Origin: Anaerolineae bacterium
GTDB taxonomy: Bacteria > Chloroflexota > Anaerolineae > Aggregatilineales > J027
Assembly (NCBI GenBank): GCA_019913005.1
Contig: JAIOHL010000171.1
Coordinates: forward strand, 24,152-88,151
Length of the DNA stretch: 64,000 nt
Direction of reading: 5' to 3'
The translations under genes were made by a program, and so were the position numbers. This document shows, piece by piece, positions 46,177 to 55,380 of the stretch (positions are counted from its first letter, which is position 1; every line of letters starts with the position of its first letter). The notes under the pieces were generated by a model, which was given only the letters and a program-made list of their open reading frames with translations, was not told where the DNA came from and did no database searches.

Positions 46177-46330
46177 GGGCGATGTTCACCAGATAGGTCA
46201 GTTAGCCTAGCATCTGCCCTGCTAAATGTCCCAAACTGAAACCAACTGGCTGCCCGATGGATTCCCGCCAAATAAATCTTACGATCAAACAAGGTGTAGC
46301 CTTTTGCAACGATAAGGAAAGATAGGGAAA

Positions 46331-46876
46331 ATGAGTATGAATCCCAGCAAAACGAATACCCCACCTCAAAATCGCATGAAACTGGATGCCAAGACTTTAG
46401 GTTTTGGGTGTCTTATTTTGGTGGTACTGGCTTGTGTTATCCTCGTGTTGCCGATGATTTTTGGGGGTGATGACGACGATAACAACGGCGACAATAATGA
46501 CAATGGTGGGCAAGTAGAAGTGCCAGCGGATAATGCAGGTGATGTAAACCTCGGTTCGTTGGTAACGGCCAGTAATGTGGATCGGAACGGCTGCCCCACC
46601 GACAACACCTCCACCTTCACCCCGACAGATTCGATCTATGTGGTAGCGCCAAACAGTGCCGTGAGCACAGGCACGAATATTTTTGCGCGGCTCTATCGTG
46701 AAGGCCAACCGGTAGAAGATACGGCGGTGATTAGCGCGGCCCAAGACTATAACAACACCTGTATCAATTTTGTCTTCGAGCCGACAGCAGGGGCCGAATT
46801 TCAACCCGGTAACTACGAGGTTGTTTTTGTGGTGAACGGTAACGAGGCTGATTCTGTCGGCCTAAGCGTTCAATAG
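46331..46876 (+). CDS. Single-span membrane protein with outer beta domain
   Basis: 181 residues. One membrane helix (~26-44) is followed by an Asp/Asn/Gly-rich linker and a beta-rich domain (~75-181) with two cysteines (in N-G-C-P and N-T-C-I) that may form a disulfide. ATG 46331 has AGGG very close; the second in-frame ATG 46337 has better spacing. It is 12 bases before the next small membrane protein gene, so the two are likely cotranscribed. The family is unknown. It is like the C-terminal domain of 7515-8489 in general build. Confidence 0.65.
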   Translation: MSMNPSKTNTPPQNRMKLDAKTLGFGCLILVVLACVILVLPMIFGGDDDDNNGDNNDNGGQVEVPADNAGDVNLGSLVTASNVDRNGCPTDNTSTFTPTDSIYVVAPNSAVSTGTNIFARLYREGQPVEDTAVISAAQDYNNTCINFVFEPTAGAEFQPGNYEVVFVVNGNEADSVGLSVQ

Positions 46877-46888
46877 GAGCGAAAATCA

Positions 46889-47266
46889 ATGGACAGCATC
46901 CTAACTTTTTGTATGTTTGCCTTTCTAGCCATCGTTGTGTTAATGGTTTTAAGCCGTTTAGCACGTGGCTTTCCCGCCCGCGCCAGTGGAAATCCTGTTG
47001 GCACGGACTATCCCCAATATGATGATCCCAATATTCAAGGTCGGGGGTCATTTGGGAATGAGGGCTATGAAGATCAGCCTACCTATGATGACCCCACCAT
47101 CCGCAGTGGAGGCGGTTTTGGCACTCGCCCGAATGTATCAGGGGCTGGAACCAAGCGCGGCTGGGGTGGTGGACGATTAGGCGGCGGTGGACCAACACGG
47201 CTTGGGGGGCATGGTGCTGATAGCCCTAATATCCGAAGTCGGGGAGGTTTTGGGCGTAACAAATAG
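46889..47266 (+). CDS. Small membrane protein with repeated D-x-P-x-I...G-x-F-G motif
   Basis: 125 residues. One N-terminal membrane helix (~4-22) is followed by a disordered Gly/Asp/Arg-rich tail. The tail holds three copies of a 12-13 residue repeat with consensus D-D/S-P-N/T-I-x-S/G-R/G-G-x-F-G, at about 44-56, 66-78 and 111-122, separated by Gly/Arg stretches. Such repeats look like short binding or modification sites. The cytoplasmic or outer location of the tail is uncertain; the basic residues after the helix favour the cytoplasm. The function is unknown. Confidence 0.65.
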   Translation: MDSILTFCMFAFLAIVVLMVLSRLARGFPARASGNPVGTDYPQYDDPNIQGRGSFGNEGYEDQPTYDDPTIRSGGGFGTRPNVSGAGTKRGWGGGRLGGGGPTRLGGHGADSPNIRSRGGFGRNK

Positions 47267-47355
47267 GCTTTTGAATTTAGCGAACGCCAAAATAACTAGT
47301 GCTTTGAGAGAAGGGCTGGTTATTTTCGCACATATCGCTGCGGAAGGATGATGAG

Positions 47356-49197
47356 CTAGGGAACGGCCCCGCGCCGGATTTGTTCGAGAGGAATATGTAC
47401 GGCATTATCACGTACTTCAAATACTGGGCTAGTCACCGCTAGGCGCTCGAACATGCCATCATGCGCTCGATATAGTCCAATAGCAAAACTTACAAAGGTT
47501 TGACCCGCTGGTTTTGGGATAACCACAATATCGGAGAATCCTTCGCCTATCTGCCATAAGGTGGTGGGCCGATTTCCCAGACCGGGATAGGTGTCGCGCT
47601 GACCGATGATATTGCCCTGTGAATCCAATACATGCACAAAGATTTGGTAGTCAAAGGTGAACTCGGCTTTGGCTTCCCAATAGGCTTGCAGATAAATCCA
47701 ATCTTGATCTTCACTCCACACCAAGTCTCGTATTACTGCCTTTTCTTGCCCATTTTCAGTAAACGCCATTTCGACTTCACCGGGTTGAACATCCATCAAT
47801 GTTGGTGTGGGGCGATAGGCATCGGGAATCAATGTAACGGCCAACACGATTGGGACAACCGTCCACAGTGAAGTCACCCCAATGCTGATAGCCCCCCGCA
47901 GGCGTTGGGGCATCACATTAAGCCACCCAAAGGCGATCATGAGCGAGATAGGAATCATGGCCGGATACATCAATCGGCCTAACGGGGCGACGGTCATGCG
48001 CATCCAACGTGCTAACAGTGCCCCTATCAAGATGAACTGTACCAGTGACAACACAATCAACCAGCGCTGCTCAATGTTCCAAGTCCGCCATCGTGCAAAC
48101 ACTGTTATTACCAATAGAATTGCCAAAACAGACTGCAAAATACGTGCCGCATCATAGGGAATGGAAGAGCGAATATTGAGGTTGCCCCAGCCAAAAGACG
48201 CCCAATACGAATCTCCAACGCCGCGCCATTCCGTTTTGATTTGCTCAAAACTTGCCTCTGGTGCCCGGACGCCCGTAATTTCGATGTGGCGCTCTACCCC
48301 TGACAGTTCGCCGTATTGGACAAGATTATTGATATACCACCAACCCGCCACTACAAAGACGATAGTTCCAAACAAGAGAAGCTGCTTTAATCTCGTTTGC
48401 CATGTGAGCTTCCCTGCCCATAACAAAAGGAATCCGGCAATTACCCCCACACTTAACCCACTGGGTTTAGACAATGCCGCTAGGCCAACCATCACCCCCA
48501 ATGCAGCGACTCGTCGGTAGCTAGCCGGATGTTTTAGCCACCAAAAGCCTGATAGGAAGGCGAGATTGACCGTTGCAAAGGTCATGGGGTCGTTGCTGAC
48601 CGAAGATGAAATATGCAAAAACTGGGGGTTAAGGGCGATGCTACCAACAAAAATCAAGTGTAAAGCGGGGTGGTCGGGAAATATTAACTGTACCGTCCAA
48701 GCCGCCGCAAGAAATGCAATCAGTCCCAGTAAAATACTCAGCCCACGTCCAATGTAAACCGCCCGTTCCGTTTTGGCACACTCGTTGGCGCACCGTCCAT
48801 GAACAAACACATTTTCATTATCGGGCCAAAGCGAGGTATGCTGCCCAAATTGGGCATTACGAACATTGAGCCGCAGAAACCCTGTCATCAATTCATCTTG
48901 ATTGGCCGCCTTTAGAAGTCCCGCCAACGTCAAATAATAAAGCGGTGGTTGGCTGCCCTGCTGCTCGGCGAAATGATTACGAGCCGGGAGGCTTTGATAG
49001 GGCAGTTCGCCTTTTTCGACGACGTGCATCACAAAGGCAAAGTGCCAATTTTCATCGGGTTTTTCAAATACCGGGGTGACGATGGCATAAATGCTTGCCA
49101 ATGCTATGTAGAGGATCGCAACTAGGTAGGTAAACCGGGGTAATCCAAACAATGGCTCAATCAAAAACCGCAGACTGTGGCGTGACCACTGGGGCAA
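47356..49197 (-). CDS. GT-C-type membrane glycosyltransferase-like protein
   Basis: 613 residues with about ten membrane helices and a C-terminal soluble beta domain (~500-613). The first outer loop has F-E-K-P-D48-E49-N-W-H, the acidic pair expected in GT-C/PMT-like enzymes and DUF2142 proteins that use polyprenyl-phosphate sugars. The start is TTG 49197 with GGAG seven bases before. It shares overall design and local sequence (A-L-N-P-Q-F-L-H, S-N-D) with the partial gene at 62165, so the two are paralogues. It should act on the outer face of the membrane. Confidence 0.82.
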   Translation of the reverse strand: MPQWSRHSLRFLIEPLFGLPRFTYLVAILYIALASIYAIVTPVFEKPDENWHFAFVMHVVEKGELPYQSLPARNHFAEQQGSQPPLYYLTLAGLLKAANQDELMTGFLRLNVRNAQFGQHTSLWPDNENVFVHGRCANECAKTERAVYIGRGLSILLGLIAFLAAAWTVQLIFPDHPALHLIFVGSIALNPQFLHISSSVSNDPMTFATVNLAFLSGFWWLKHPASYRRVAALGVMVGLAALSKPSGLSVGVIAGFLLLWAGKLTWQTRLKQLLLFGTIVFVVAGWWYINNLVQYGELSGVERHIEITGVRAPEASFEQIKTEWRGVGDSYWASFGWGNLNIRSSIPYDAARILQSVLAILLVITVFARWRTWNIEQRWLIVLSLVQFILIGALLARWMRMTVAPLGRLMYPAMIPISLMIAFGWLNVMPQRLRGAISIGVTSLWTVVPIVLAVTLIPDAYRPTPTLMDVQPGEVEMAFTENGQEKAVIRDLVWSEDQDWIYLQAYWEAKAEFTFDYQIFVHVLDSQGNIIGQRDTYPGLGNRPTTLWQIGEGFSDIVVIPKPAGQTFVSFAIGLYRAHDGMFERLAVTSPVFEVRDNAVHIPLEQIRRGAVP

Positions 49198-49245
49198 ATT
49201 ATCACTCCATCACAAGGGAAATTTTGTAAGGTGAAATCAGGGTGA

Positions 49246-49743
49246 TTAGTGCATCGTGACCAAGACCTGATTTTGATCCACATTATCGCCGGGTTTGACA
49301 TTGATGTGATGGACAACGCCATCGCGGGGAGCTTTTAATTCGTTCTGCATCTTCATAGATTCCAAAATCACCACAGGCATTCCTTTGGTCACTTCCTGTC
49401 CAATGTTGACGGGGATTGCCACAATTGTACCCGGCATAGGGGAACGGATGGTTGCTTCCCCGCCGACCCCGGCCAGTGTACCCGAAGCCCTCGCCAGACG
49501 CATCTCCCGCTCATCGGTGACATCCACTTCATATAAATCACCAGCCATCAACACCTGAAATTTGCCATCGCGGTCTTCTACAACGGCCTCAAACGATTGG
49601 TTGTCAATCAACAGCGAATAAATCCGATTGACGCCCAAAGTCTTAAAATCCACTTGACGGACTTCCCCATTGACCTTGACCTCACCCTCGCGGTTGATTT
49701 CGACTTCGTAGGTCTGTCCATTGACGGTTGTAAAATATTTCAT
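49246..49743 (-). CDS. Biotin/lipoyl carrier protein (acyl-CoA carboxylase BCCP-like)
   Basis: 165 residues. The C-terminal ~75 residues are a biotinyl domain with E-S-M-K131-M, the lysine being the biotin attachment site. It also has P-M-P-G-T-I and the final V-x-x-G-D-x-V pattern. The N-terminal ~90 residues form a beta-rich domain typical of the short carrier subunits of propionyl/acetyl-CoA carboxylases or sodium pumps. The start was set to ATG 49743; the longer frame to 49833 lacks support. No carboxylase subunit gene is adjacent, so the partner must be elsewhere. Confidence 0.85.
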   Translation of the reverse strand: MKYFTTVNGQTYEVEINREGEVKVNGEVRQVDFKTLGVNRIYSLLIDNQSFEAVVEDRDGKFQVLMAGDLYEVDVTDEREMRLARASGTLAGVGGEATIRSPMPGTIVAIPVNIGQEVTKGMPVVILESMKMQNELKAPRDGVVHHINVKPGDNVDQNQVLVTMH

Positions 49744-49858
49744 TTCTTTCAAAACCCCTAAGTGGCAAATAAACAAAGGGTGGACGTTGCCGTTCACCCA
49801 AACATATTCGGGGTGATTGTTTTTGCCAACCACCCCATTTGATTTTGCAGATTGAAGC

Positions 49859-51148
49859 CTAATTCATTCCAGCGAGAATGATATTGCCGACCAATCCTTC
49901 CAAAATGTCGGAGAAGTTGGTCTTGATGAGCAAAGGCAGTTGATCGAGTGCCTCCACGTTTTCATCCACCATGATGTCCACCATTAAAACATAGCGATCT
50001 TCAGCGAAGATGTAACGGGCCTGAATCCCGGGTTTATCACAGAAATCACTGGTATTGCGCGTGAATAGTGGCCCGGTCAGGGTCGCCTCATCCGTTTCAT
50101 AGAGGGTATAACCTTGAGCGGTCATCAACTCGCCCAATGAAGCATCTTGCACGGCGGTAGCGGCATTTTCGGCTGTGCCCCAGTCCAACATACGTAAGCC
50201 AATCCCAAAGAGTTCAGGATCAGCCGGACACTCCGCAACCTGCCAAGAACTACCGGCTTCATAGGCAAATCCGCCCAGACCATACCATGTGGTTGCGGCT
50301 GCTTGAACGGCCTCATCAAATTGACCAACCGCTTCTTCACTCCCTGTAAACAACCCCGTCCCCTGCTCCAATTGCGTAAACCCACTCTCAGCAGGCAGCA
50401 AGGCTGATATGACTTCAAACGTCTGGTCAGCCGTAAATACCACAGGTGGAACGTATGTCGTTTGAACAGTCGAGGGATCGGTGACGATCAAAACCGTGTG
50501 GAGGGTATCACCCTCTTCAGTTGCGGTATCTGGATCGCGGTCAGTCACATTCAACACCACATCTTGGCCTTCGAGTACGACGCCAAAAATGGAGTAATCG
50601 CCATCCAAATATTGCGTAGCAGCGCGGGTGATAAAGAACTGGCTACCATTGGTGTCTGGGCCAGCATTCGCCATCGCCAGCACGCCAGCTTCGGCAAACG
50701 TGAGGAACGGCAGCACTTCATTTTGAAATTCATAGCCCGGGCCACCCATGCCAGTGCCTTCCGGGTCGCCGCCTTGAACCATGAAATCTGCGATAACACG
50801 GTGGAATGTCGTGTTGTTGTAATAGCCTTCGTTGGCGAGAAAGACAAAATTATTGACCGTAACGGGTGCAAATTGCTCATAGAGGTCAACATAAATTGCG
50901 CCCTGCTCGGTGCAGAAAATGGCCTGATAATTTACGCCTTCTTCCAACACGGCTTCGGGGGCATCATAGGTACGAGTCTCAGGTTCGGTGACGTTTGGTA
51001 TGGCCGCTTCGCACAATTGAGCCGGGGTTTGCGCCCCGCCATCTTGCGCCTTGACGGGTAGCGTCGTGCCCATTCCTACGACCCCTGTTGCCACCAGTAC
51101 AAAGGTCAACAGCACACCCCGCATTCCGACTGAAAATGAACTTCGCAT
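49859..51148 (-). CDS. Secreted cyclophilin-type peptidyl-prolyl isomerase
   Basis: 429 residues. A signal peptide ends near V-K-A-Q (~35). The cyclophilin domain (~70-235) is canonical: F115-H-R117-V-I, F-M-V-Q-G-G-D-P, and N-G-S-Q-F-F-I-T are intact, so it should isomerise X-Pro bonds outside the membrane. The remaining ~190 residues form an additional domain of unknown type. ATG 51148 has AGGAG upstream; the ORF start at 51181 is not needed. Compare the DsbA-cyclophilin fusion at 59768, where the catalytic Arg is lost. Confidence 0.88.
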   Translation of the reverse strand: MRSSFSVGMRGVLLTFVLVATGVVGMGTTLPVKAQDGGAQTPAQLCEAAIPNVTEPETRTYDAPEAVLEEGVNYQAIFCTEQGAIYVDLYEQFAPVTVNNFVFLANEGYYNNTTFHRVIADFMVQGGDPEGTGMGGPGYEFQNEVLPFLTFAEAGVLAMANAGPDTNGSQFFITRAATQYLDGDYSIFGVVLEGQDVVLNVTDRDPDTATEEGDTLHTVLIVTDPSTVQTTYVPPVVFTADQTFEVISALLPAESGFTQLEQGTGLFTGSEEAVGQFDEAVQAAATTWYGLGGFAYEAGSSWQVAECPADPELFGIGLRMLDWGTAENAATAVQDASLGELMTAQGYTLYETDEATLTGPLFTRNTSDFCDKPGIQARYIFAEDRYVLMVDIMVDENVEALDQLPLLIKTNFSDILEGLVGNIILAGMN

Positions 51149-51200
51149 TATCGCTCCTAATGTATAGACAATTACCTTCAAATCTCAAATGCCAAACAGA

Positions 51201-51881
51201 TCAACCACCTTTTGGCATAAATGATAGGATCTTTTGAGCCAAATTACTCACTGGCATGGTCTGTAACCAGACACGCCCCGGCCCGGTGAGCGTGGCAAGG
51301 AACAAGCCCTCGCCGCCAAAAAACATATTGGTGATGCCTTTGACCATTTGAATGTCATAGTTGACACTCGGCTCGTACATCGCAATATGACCGGGGTCTA
51401 CCTTGAGGCGTTGGCCCGGTTGCAGGTTATATTCCGCGACTTCACCGGAGATTTCGACAAACGCAATACCCGGCCCGGTGATTTTTTGCAACACAAAACC
51501 CTCACCCCCGAAAAAGCCCGTGCCCAGTTTGCGGCGGAAGTGCATTTCTATCTGCACGCTATCTTCCGCACACATAAAGGCATCCCGTTGGGCAATCATA
51601 CTGTGTCCGGCTTGGAGCGGCAGTGGGATAATTTTGCCCGGTGCTTCTGGCACAAAAACAATCATGCCTTGTGGTGCCGTGCAGGTATAATTGGTCAAGA
51701 AAAGGCTCTCGCCCGAAAGCGCCCGCCCCAACATCTTGCCAATGCCACCACGACCCGACGTTTTCATGTCAATACCGTCAGTCATCCATGCCATGCCACC
51801 CGCCTCGGTATAGACGGTTTCGCCTTGTTTTAGACGCATTTCAAGCGACTGCATGACAGTACCTTTGATCTCGTATTCCAT
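51201..51881 (-). CDS. TIGR00266/AIM24 family protein
   Basis: 226 residues made of a beta-rich, Gly-rich fold typical of the TIGR00266/AIM24 family. Examples are G-G-M-A-W-M, G-T-G-F-F-G-G-E-G and the later F-F-G-G-E-G-L-F-L-A-T-L-T-G-P-G repeat. The role in bacteria is not known; the mitochondrial relative AIM24 affects inner-membrane organisation. ATG 51881 follows GAGGG with good spacing. It is cotranscribed with neighbouring exported proteins. Confidence 0.88.
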   Translation of the reverse strand: MEYEIKGTVMQSLEMRLKQGETVYTEAGGMAWMTDGIDMKTSGRGGIGKMLGRALSGESLFLTNYTCTAPQGMIVFVPEAPGKIIPLPLQAGHSMIAQRDAFMCAEDSVQIEMHFRRKLGTGFFGGEGFVLQKITGPGIAFVEISGEVAEYNLQPGQRLKVDPGHIAMYEPSVNYDIQMVKGITNMFFGGEGLFLATLTGPGRVWLQTMPVSNLAQKILSFMPKGG

Positions 51882-51940
51882 AGGGTTTCCCTCACAGAAA
51901 AAGTAGAATACTCCCTACGATTGTAGCACGAATCAAAGAT

Positions 51941-52885
51941 TTAGCTGACTTCGGCTTCGCCTTCTTCATCCGGGGCTGGACTCGGTACTTGAATATCAAC
52001 GGGTTCGCCCAATGCGCTGTAATCCGTCGTGCCCTCGTTGCTAATCACTACTTTCACCGCATCACCCCCGGTCAAATCTGCACTGAGTTCCACATCCACA
52101 TTGATGGTGGCCTGCAAACGATGGGGCAAATTGTCATCTTGCCCGACCCAGACGGTGTATTGCATGGTCATGGCGCCCAAAACAGCCTGAACAATAGGGT
52201 CGTTTCCATCCCCCAAGCCTAACAAGGCCGCTCCATCTACATTGTTAAACAAAGCGGTGGGGTTCATGGTCAGGGTAAACACCCGCATCAGTTGGCCGCT
52301 GATACCTTCATTCGCGCCCTCTTCAATCGCGGTTACGGTATCGGGGGTAAAGAGTGCGCCGCTAATCCCGCTAAGGTTAACAATCCCGGCAAAATCAAAG
52401 TCTTCGCCCAGCGGCAGGGCTTCGGGATTTTCACTAGTATTGACCCAATCCGTTGCAGTAAACAGTCCTTCAACATCGGTGGGGATGCGGACATAAACTT
52501 GACCGTCAATCTGTACCACTTCGAGGTTGATGTCTTGGCGCGTAGAGTTGGAATTGTCGGTGGTGTCGTCAATAAAGACGGAATTGCGCTGTTCGACCAC
52601 AAAGCTGCTGGCTTCCGTCTGACCCTCAGCCGCAGGACGCACCAACGCTGTGATGGTTTGCTCCGTGCTAATATCCGAAGCAATTGCCAGATACCCTTCG
52701 CCGCTGCTGATTGTTTGGGTTTGTTCGCGCTCCGTAGTGGCTTGATAGCCTTGCAAGGCGTTCAAATTGGTAAAGGCGGCTGTCACGACACCTAGCAAAT
52801 CTTCGCCTTCTTGGGCCTGCGCGGGCAAAACCGCCAGTATGATCAAGGCCGTGATAACCACCACCAAAAGTTTACGAACACTCAT
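51941..52885 (-). CDS. Exported protein with LolA/LppX-like lipid-carrier pattern
   Basis: 314 residues. A clear signal peptide ends at P-A-Q-A-Q (~25). The mature part has long alternating beta strands and an early helix, with V-Q-I-D-G-Q-V-Y-V-R-I in the middle and Y-T-V-W-V-G-Q-D-D-N-L-P-H-R-L later. This pattern is seen in LppX/LprG and LolA-type proteins, but assignment is by appearance only. The C-terminal ~15 residues are acidic. It is the first gene of a minus-strand group with AIM24, cyclophilin and the carrier protein. Confidence 0.6.
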   Translation of the reverse strand: MSVRKLLVVVITALIILAVLPAQAQEGEDLLGVVTAAFTNLNALQGYQATTEREQTQTISSGEGYLAIASDISTEQTITALVRPAAEGQTEASSFVVEQRNSVFIDDTTDNSNSTRQDINLEVVQIDGQVYVRIPTDVEGLFTATDWVNTSENPEALPLGEDFDFAGIVNLSGISGALFTPDTVTAIEEGANEGISGQLMRVFTLTMNPTALFNNVDGAALLGLGDGNDPIVQAVLGAMTMQYTVWVGQDDNLPHRLQATINVDVELSADLTGGDAVKVVISNEGTTDYSALGEPVDIQVPSPAPDEEGEAEVS

Positions 52886-53035
52886 TGTAGAAATTTTCCT
52901 TTCATTTCATCGCCATGCAGTCAAGTTTTATGGCTCGACTGAAAAAGTGCCTTAAAAATGGAGTTGTGCAAATTTTTGACGCGACCTATTTTACCTAATG
53001 TGTCGGCGTCTACCATGTCTAGGTTTTTTGATGCC

Positions 53036-53069
53036 AAAGGGTTCAAGTTTTGTCCAATTGAACCTTTTT
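53036..53069. terminator. Orphan bidirectional terminator-like hairpin
   Basis: GGTTCAA (53040-53046) pairs with TTGAACC (53058-53064); A-rich and T-rich flanks extend the stem and give a T-run on the plus strand (53065-53069). It lies between two divergent gene starts, where no transcript is expected to end. Confidence 0.45.
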
Positions 53070-53104
53070 ATTTGGCGGGTTTTACGATAGGCCATATGAC
53101 AATC

Positions 53105-53113
53105 TGCTATAAT
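53105..53113 (+). promoter_or_regulatory. Extended -10 promoter of the 53151 operon
   Basis: TGC-TATAAT (53105-53113) matches an extended -10 element, 38 bases before ATG 53151. No good -35 is visible. Confidence 0.6.
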
Positions 53114-53150
53114 GATTTAATAGATTGAAAAAAGCTGGTGAGGGTTTGAC

Positions 53151-53861
53151 ATGGATTCACTACCACCTCCATCAGAGGGTCAATTTTTTGTGCGCTATCT
53201 GCGCCTCTATGTGTTGCATCAGGTCGAGCAGTACACCTTAACGAGCAACCTTAGTATTTTGCGGACACGTATCGCCACCGTCCGTTATGTTTTTACCGAC
53301 CTCCCGAAACAAATTGACCAACAATGGCAGGCGGATTCGATCAGCGGGGTGTCGTTGACCCAAGAAATGCTTATCCCGCGTTTTGAAAATCTGCTGGCCG
53401 ACGATCAGGCATGGAATAAACTGGGATTAATGGGTGGCGACAATCCCGTGTGGCAGCCCTATCTCAGTCTGCGCCAAACTGCGCCCGGACGATTGATAGA
53501 GGCTATCCCAACTTCGCGCAGCCTTGTGCCCAGTCCTCCCCCCCTGCCCGCGAAATTGGCCCGGCCCGCTGCCCGTTTGATGCTGAATGTGGAACGCGCC
53601 CAACGATTACTTGAAGTGACCCAGACCGCCCTACAGGTTGCCGACACCGCCCTGCGAGTATGGAACAATTGGAAGATAGGTCAAGCCGAACGCAAATTGT
53701 TAGATATGCGCCGCCTGCTGCTGCAAGATTCGATTCACGCCGCACTCACGGGTCAACAAACGGCTCTCAATCAAAGCCTAGAGCCGGGATTTGTGGCGGG
53801 TTATTTGGCCGCACATGGCGACGATGATGCCTATGATGTCCTATTTGGAGATATAAGCTAA
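53151..53861 (+). CDS. Soluble helical protein of unknown function, operon gene 1
   Basis: 236 residues, mostly helical, without signal peptide or membrane helix. A Pro-rich hinge lies near 126-137 (P-S-P-P-P-L-P). The N-terminal half has an L-Y-V-L-H-Q-V-E helix pattern; the C-terminal half is rich in Ala/Leu/Gln/Arg. ATG 53151 has GAGGG six bases before. Its TAA overlaps the ATG of the next gene (TAATG at 53859-53863), so the two proteins are likely made in equal amounts and may interact. The family was not recognised. Confidence 0.7.
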   Translation: MDSLPPPSEGQFFVRYLRLYVLHQVEQYTLTSNLSILRTRIATVRYVFTDLPKQIDQQWQADSISGVSLTQEMLIPRFENLLADDQAWNKLGLMGGDNPVWQPYLSLRQTAPGRLIEAIPTSRSLVPSPPPLPAKLARPAARLMLNVERAQRLLEVTQTALQVADTALRVWNNWKIGQAERKLLDMRRLLLQDSIHAALTGQQTALNQSLEPGFVAGYLAAHGDDDAYDVLFGDIS

Positions 53862-54499
53862 TGGGTGAATTTGATCAATATGACGGCCAAAACAATTTCA
53901 ACGAACGCCGTCGCCGCAAAAATCGGCGTCTTAACTATGAAGATGATGCCCTCGGCATGGCTGACGCGGGGGATCGTTCCGATGGTGATTTTGCCAATAT
54001 CGAAGATTATGCAGGCGGCTTAGTTGAGGAAAACCGCAACAGCCGCGACTATCGGGATTGGGACGATCAAGCGCAATCCGACCCATTGGCTGACCCCACA
54101 CCCGCGACCAATCCACGCTACCGCCGACCCGGTGCGCCTGTGCCGCCACTCGACCCCAATCAACCCTCGCCAGCCGTGCAGCGGGCCGCCCAGTTGATGG
54201 AACGGGCCAATCGTCGCAATCGGGGGGGCACGATTGACAATCCACCGCCGCGCCGGGGGCGATCACGCGCCGACGACTATATTGAAGCACCAGAACAACA
54301 ATCGCCTCTTGACGGGATTATGAATACGCTCAATGGCCTCGGACGGAATCTGAACATCCCCGGTCTGCCTACTATTGATGCTTCGGGAGTTGGTAATGTA
54401 TCCAAGTCCATCATGGTGGCATTGTTAGTCGTGGCGTTTTTGCTGTGCAGTTGCCTACTTCTATTGACCGCTTGGATCATCAGTCTATTTGCTGGCTAG
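53861..54499 (+). CDS. Tail-anchored charged membrane protein, operon gene 2
   Basis: 212 residues. The first ~150 are disordered: an Arg/Lys patch (15-23), acidic stretches, Pro-rich and Asn/Arg-rich segments. A short helix region is followed by one membrane helix (~186-209) with only a few residues after it, so the protein is tail-anchored with a cytoplasmic domain. It starts inside the stop of the previous gene and ends 10 bases before the hydrolase gene. It may be a membrane tether for its partners. Confidence 0.7.
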   Translation: MGEFDQYDGQNNFNERRRRKNRRLNYEDDALGMADAGDRSDGDFANIEDYAGGLVEENRNSRDYRDWDDQAQSDPLADPTPATNPRYRRPGAPVPPLDPNQPSPAVQRAAQLMERANRRNRGGTIDNPPPRRGRSRADDYIEAPEQQSPLDGIMNTLNGLGRNLNIPGLPTIDASGVGNVSKSIMVALLVVAFLLCSCLLLLTAWIISLFAG

Positions 54500-54509
54500 G
54501 AAAAATCCC

Positions 54510-55355
54510 ATGACCCAAAAAATCGCGGTGGCAATTATTCACGGCATCGGCAAACAAGTGCCCGAATTTGCCGCCGAAATCAGTGAGGCCCTCCTCAGTC
54601 ATTGTGGGGAGACCTGCCGGGCTGATATTGTCATTGAGCCGATTTATTGGGCCAAAGTGATGCAGGATGTCGAAAATGAACTCCAGCAGCGTTTGCAGCA
54701 GGGTGGCAAGTTAGCATTCCCACGCCTACGGGAATTCGCCATTGATTTTGTTGCCGATGCACTGGCCTATCAACCTGCCCCCGATGATCGGTCAGCCTAT
54801 GATGGCATCCACCGCGTTTTTGCTCAAGCCATCCACCTCTTGGCGGAAAAAGCTGGCCCAACTGCCCCCCTGTGTATCATCGCACACAGTCTAGGAACGG
54901 TCATCAGCAGCAACTACATCTATGACCTGCAAATCGAACCCTATCGCCCCATTATTTCGGCGAATGTCAAAGACGCGATGACTGATACCCCACTTGAACA
55001 CGGCGAAACATTGACGCTGTTTTATACATTGGGGAGTCCCATTGCCCTGTGGAGCCTGCGCTATAACAATTTCGGCAAACCTATTCAAGTGCCCGCCCCG
55101 CAATTGGCCCATTACTATCCTGAACTCAAAGGCGAGTGGTTGAATTTCTTTGATAAAGATGATGTCGTTGGTTTTCCGTTAAAGACCCTCAATGAGAAAT
55201 ACGCGGCAGTGGTCACGGAAGATTGTCAGGTGGATGTGGGAAATTTCCCGACCAACATGACCCCAGCGGCGCATATGGGTTATTGGACGGATCGAGATGT
55301 CATCGGGCCGATTGCAGCGGGGTTAGATCGGGTGTGGCAAACCATCAATGGCTGA
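54510..55355 (+). CDS. Alpha/beta hydrolase-like protein, operon gene 3
   Basis: 281 residues. The core strand and oxyanion loop A-I-I-H-G-I-G sit at the N-terminus, and the nucleophile elbow is A-H-S-L-G (Ser in the middle). A D-x-D-D region and a late H-M-G-Y-W-T can supply the acid and His. It resembles lipase-like hydrolases with a lid of ~80 residues between strand and elbow. It has no signal peptide. ATG 54510 follows AGGA; the ORF start 54489 overlaps the previous gene. The substrate is unknown. Confidence 0.8.
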   Translation: MTQKIAVAIIHGIGKQVPEFAAEISEALLSHCGETCRADIVIEPIYWAKVMQDVENELQQRLQQGGKLAFPRLREFAIDFVADALAYQPAPDDRSAYDGIHRVFAQAIHLLAEKAGPTAPLCIIAHSLGTVISSNYIYDLQIEPYRPIISANVKDAMTDTPLEHGETLTLFYTLGSPIALWSLRYNNFGKPIQVPAPQLAHYYPELKGEWLNFFDKDDVVGFPLKTLNEKYAAVVTEDCQVDVGNFPTNMTPAAHMGYWTDRDVIGPIAAGLDRVWQTING

Positions 55356-55380
55356 CCACACCCCTTAACATCTCGCCTTG

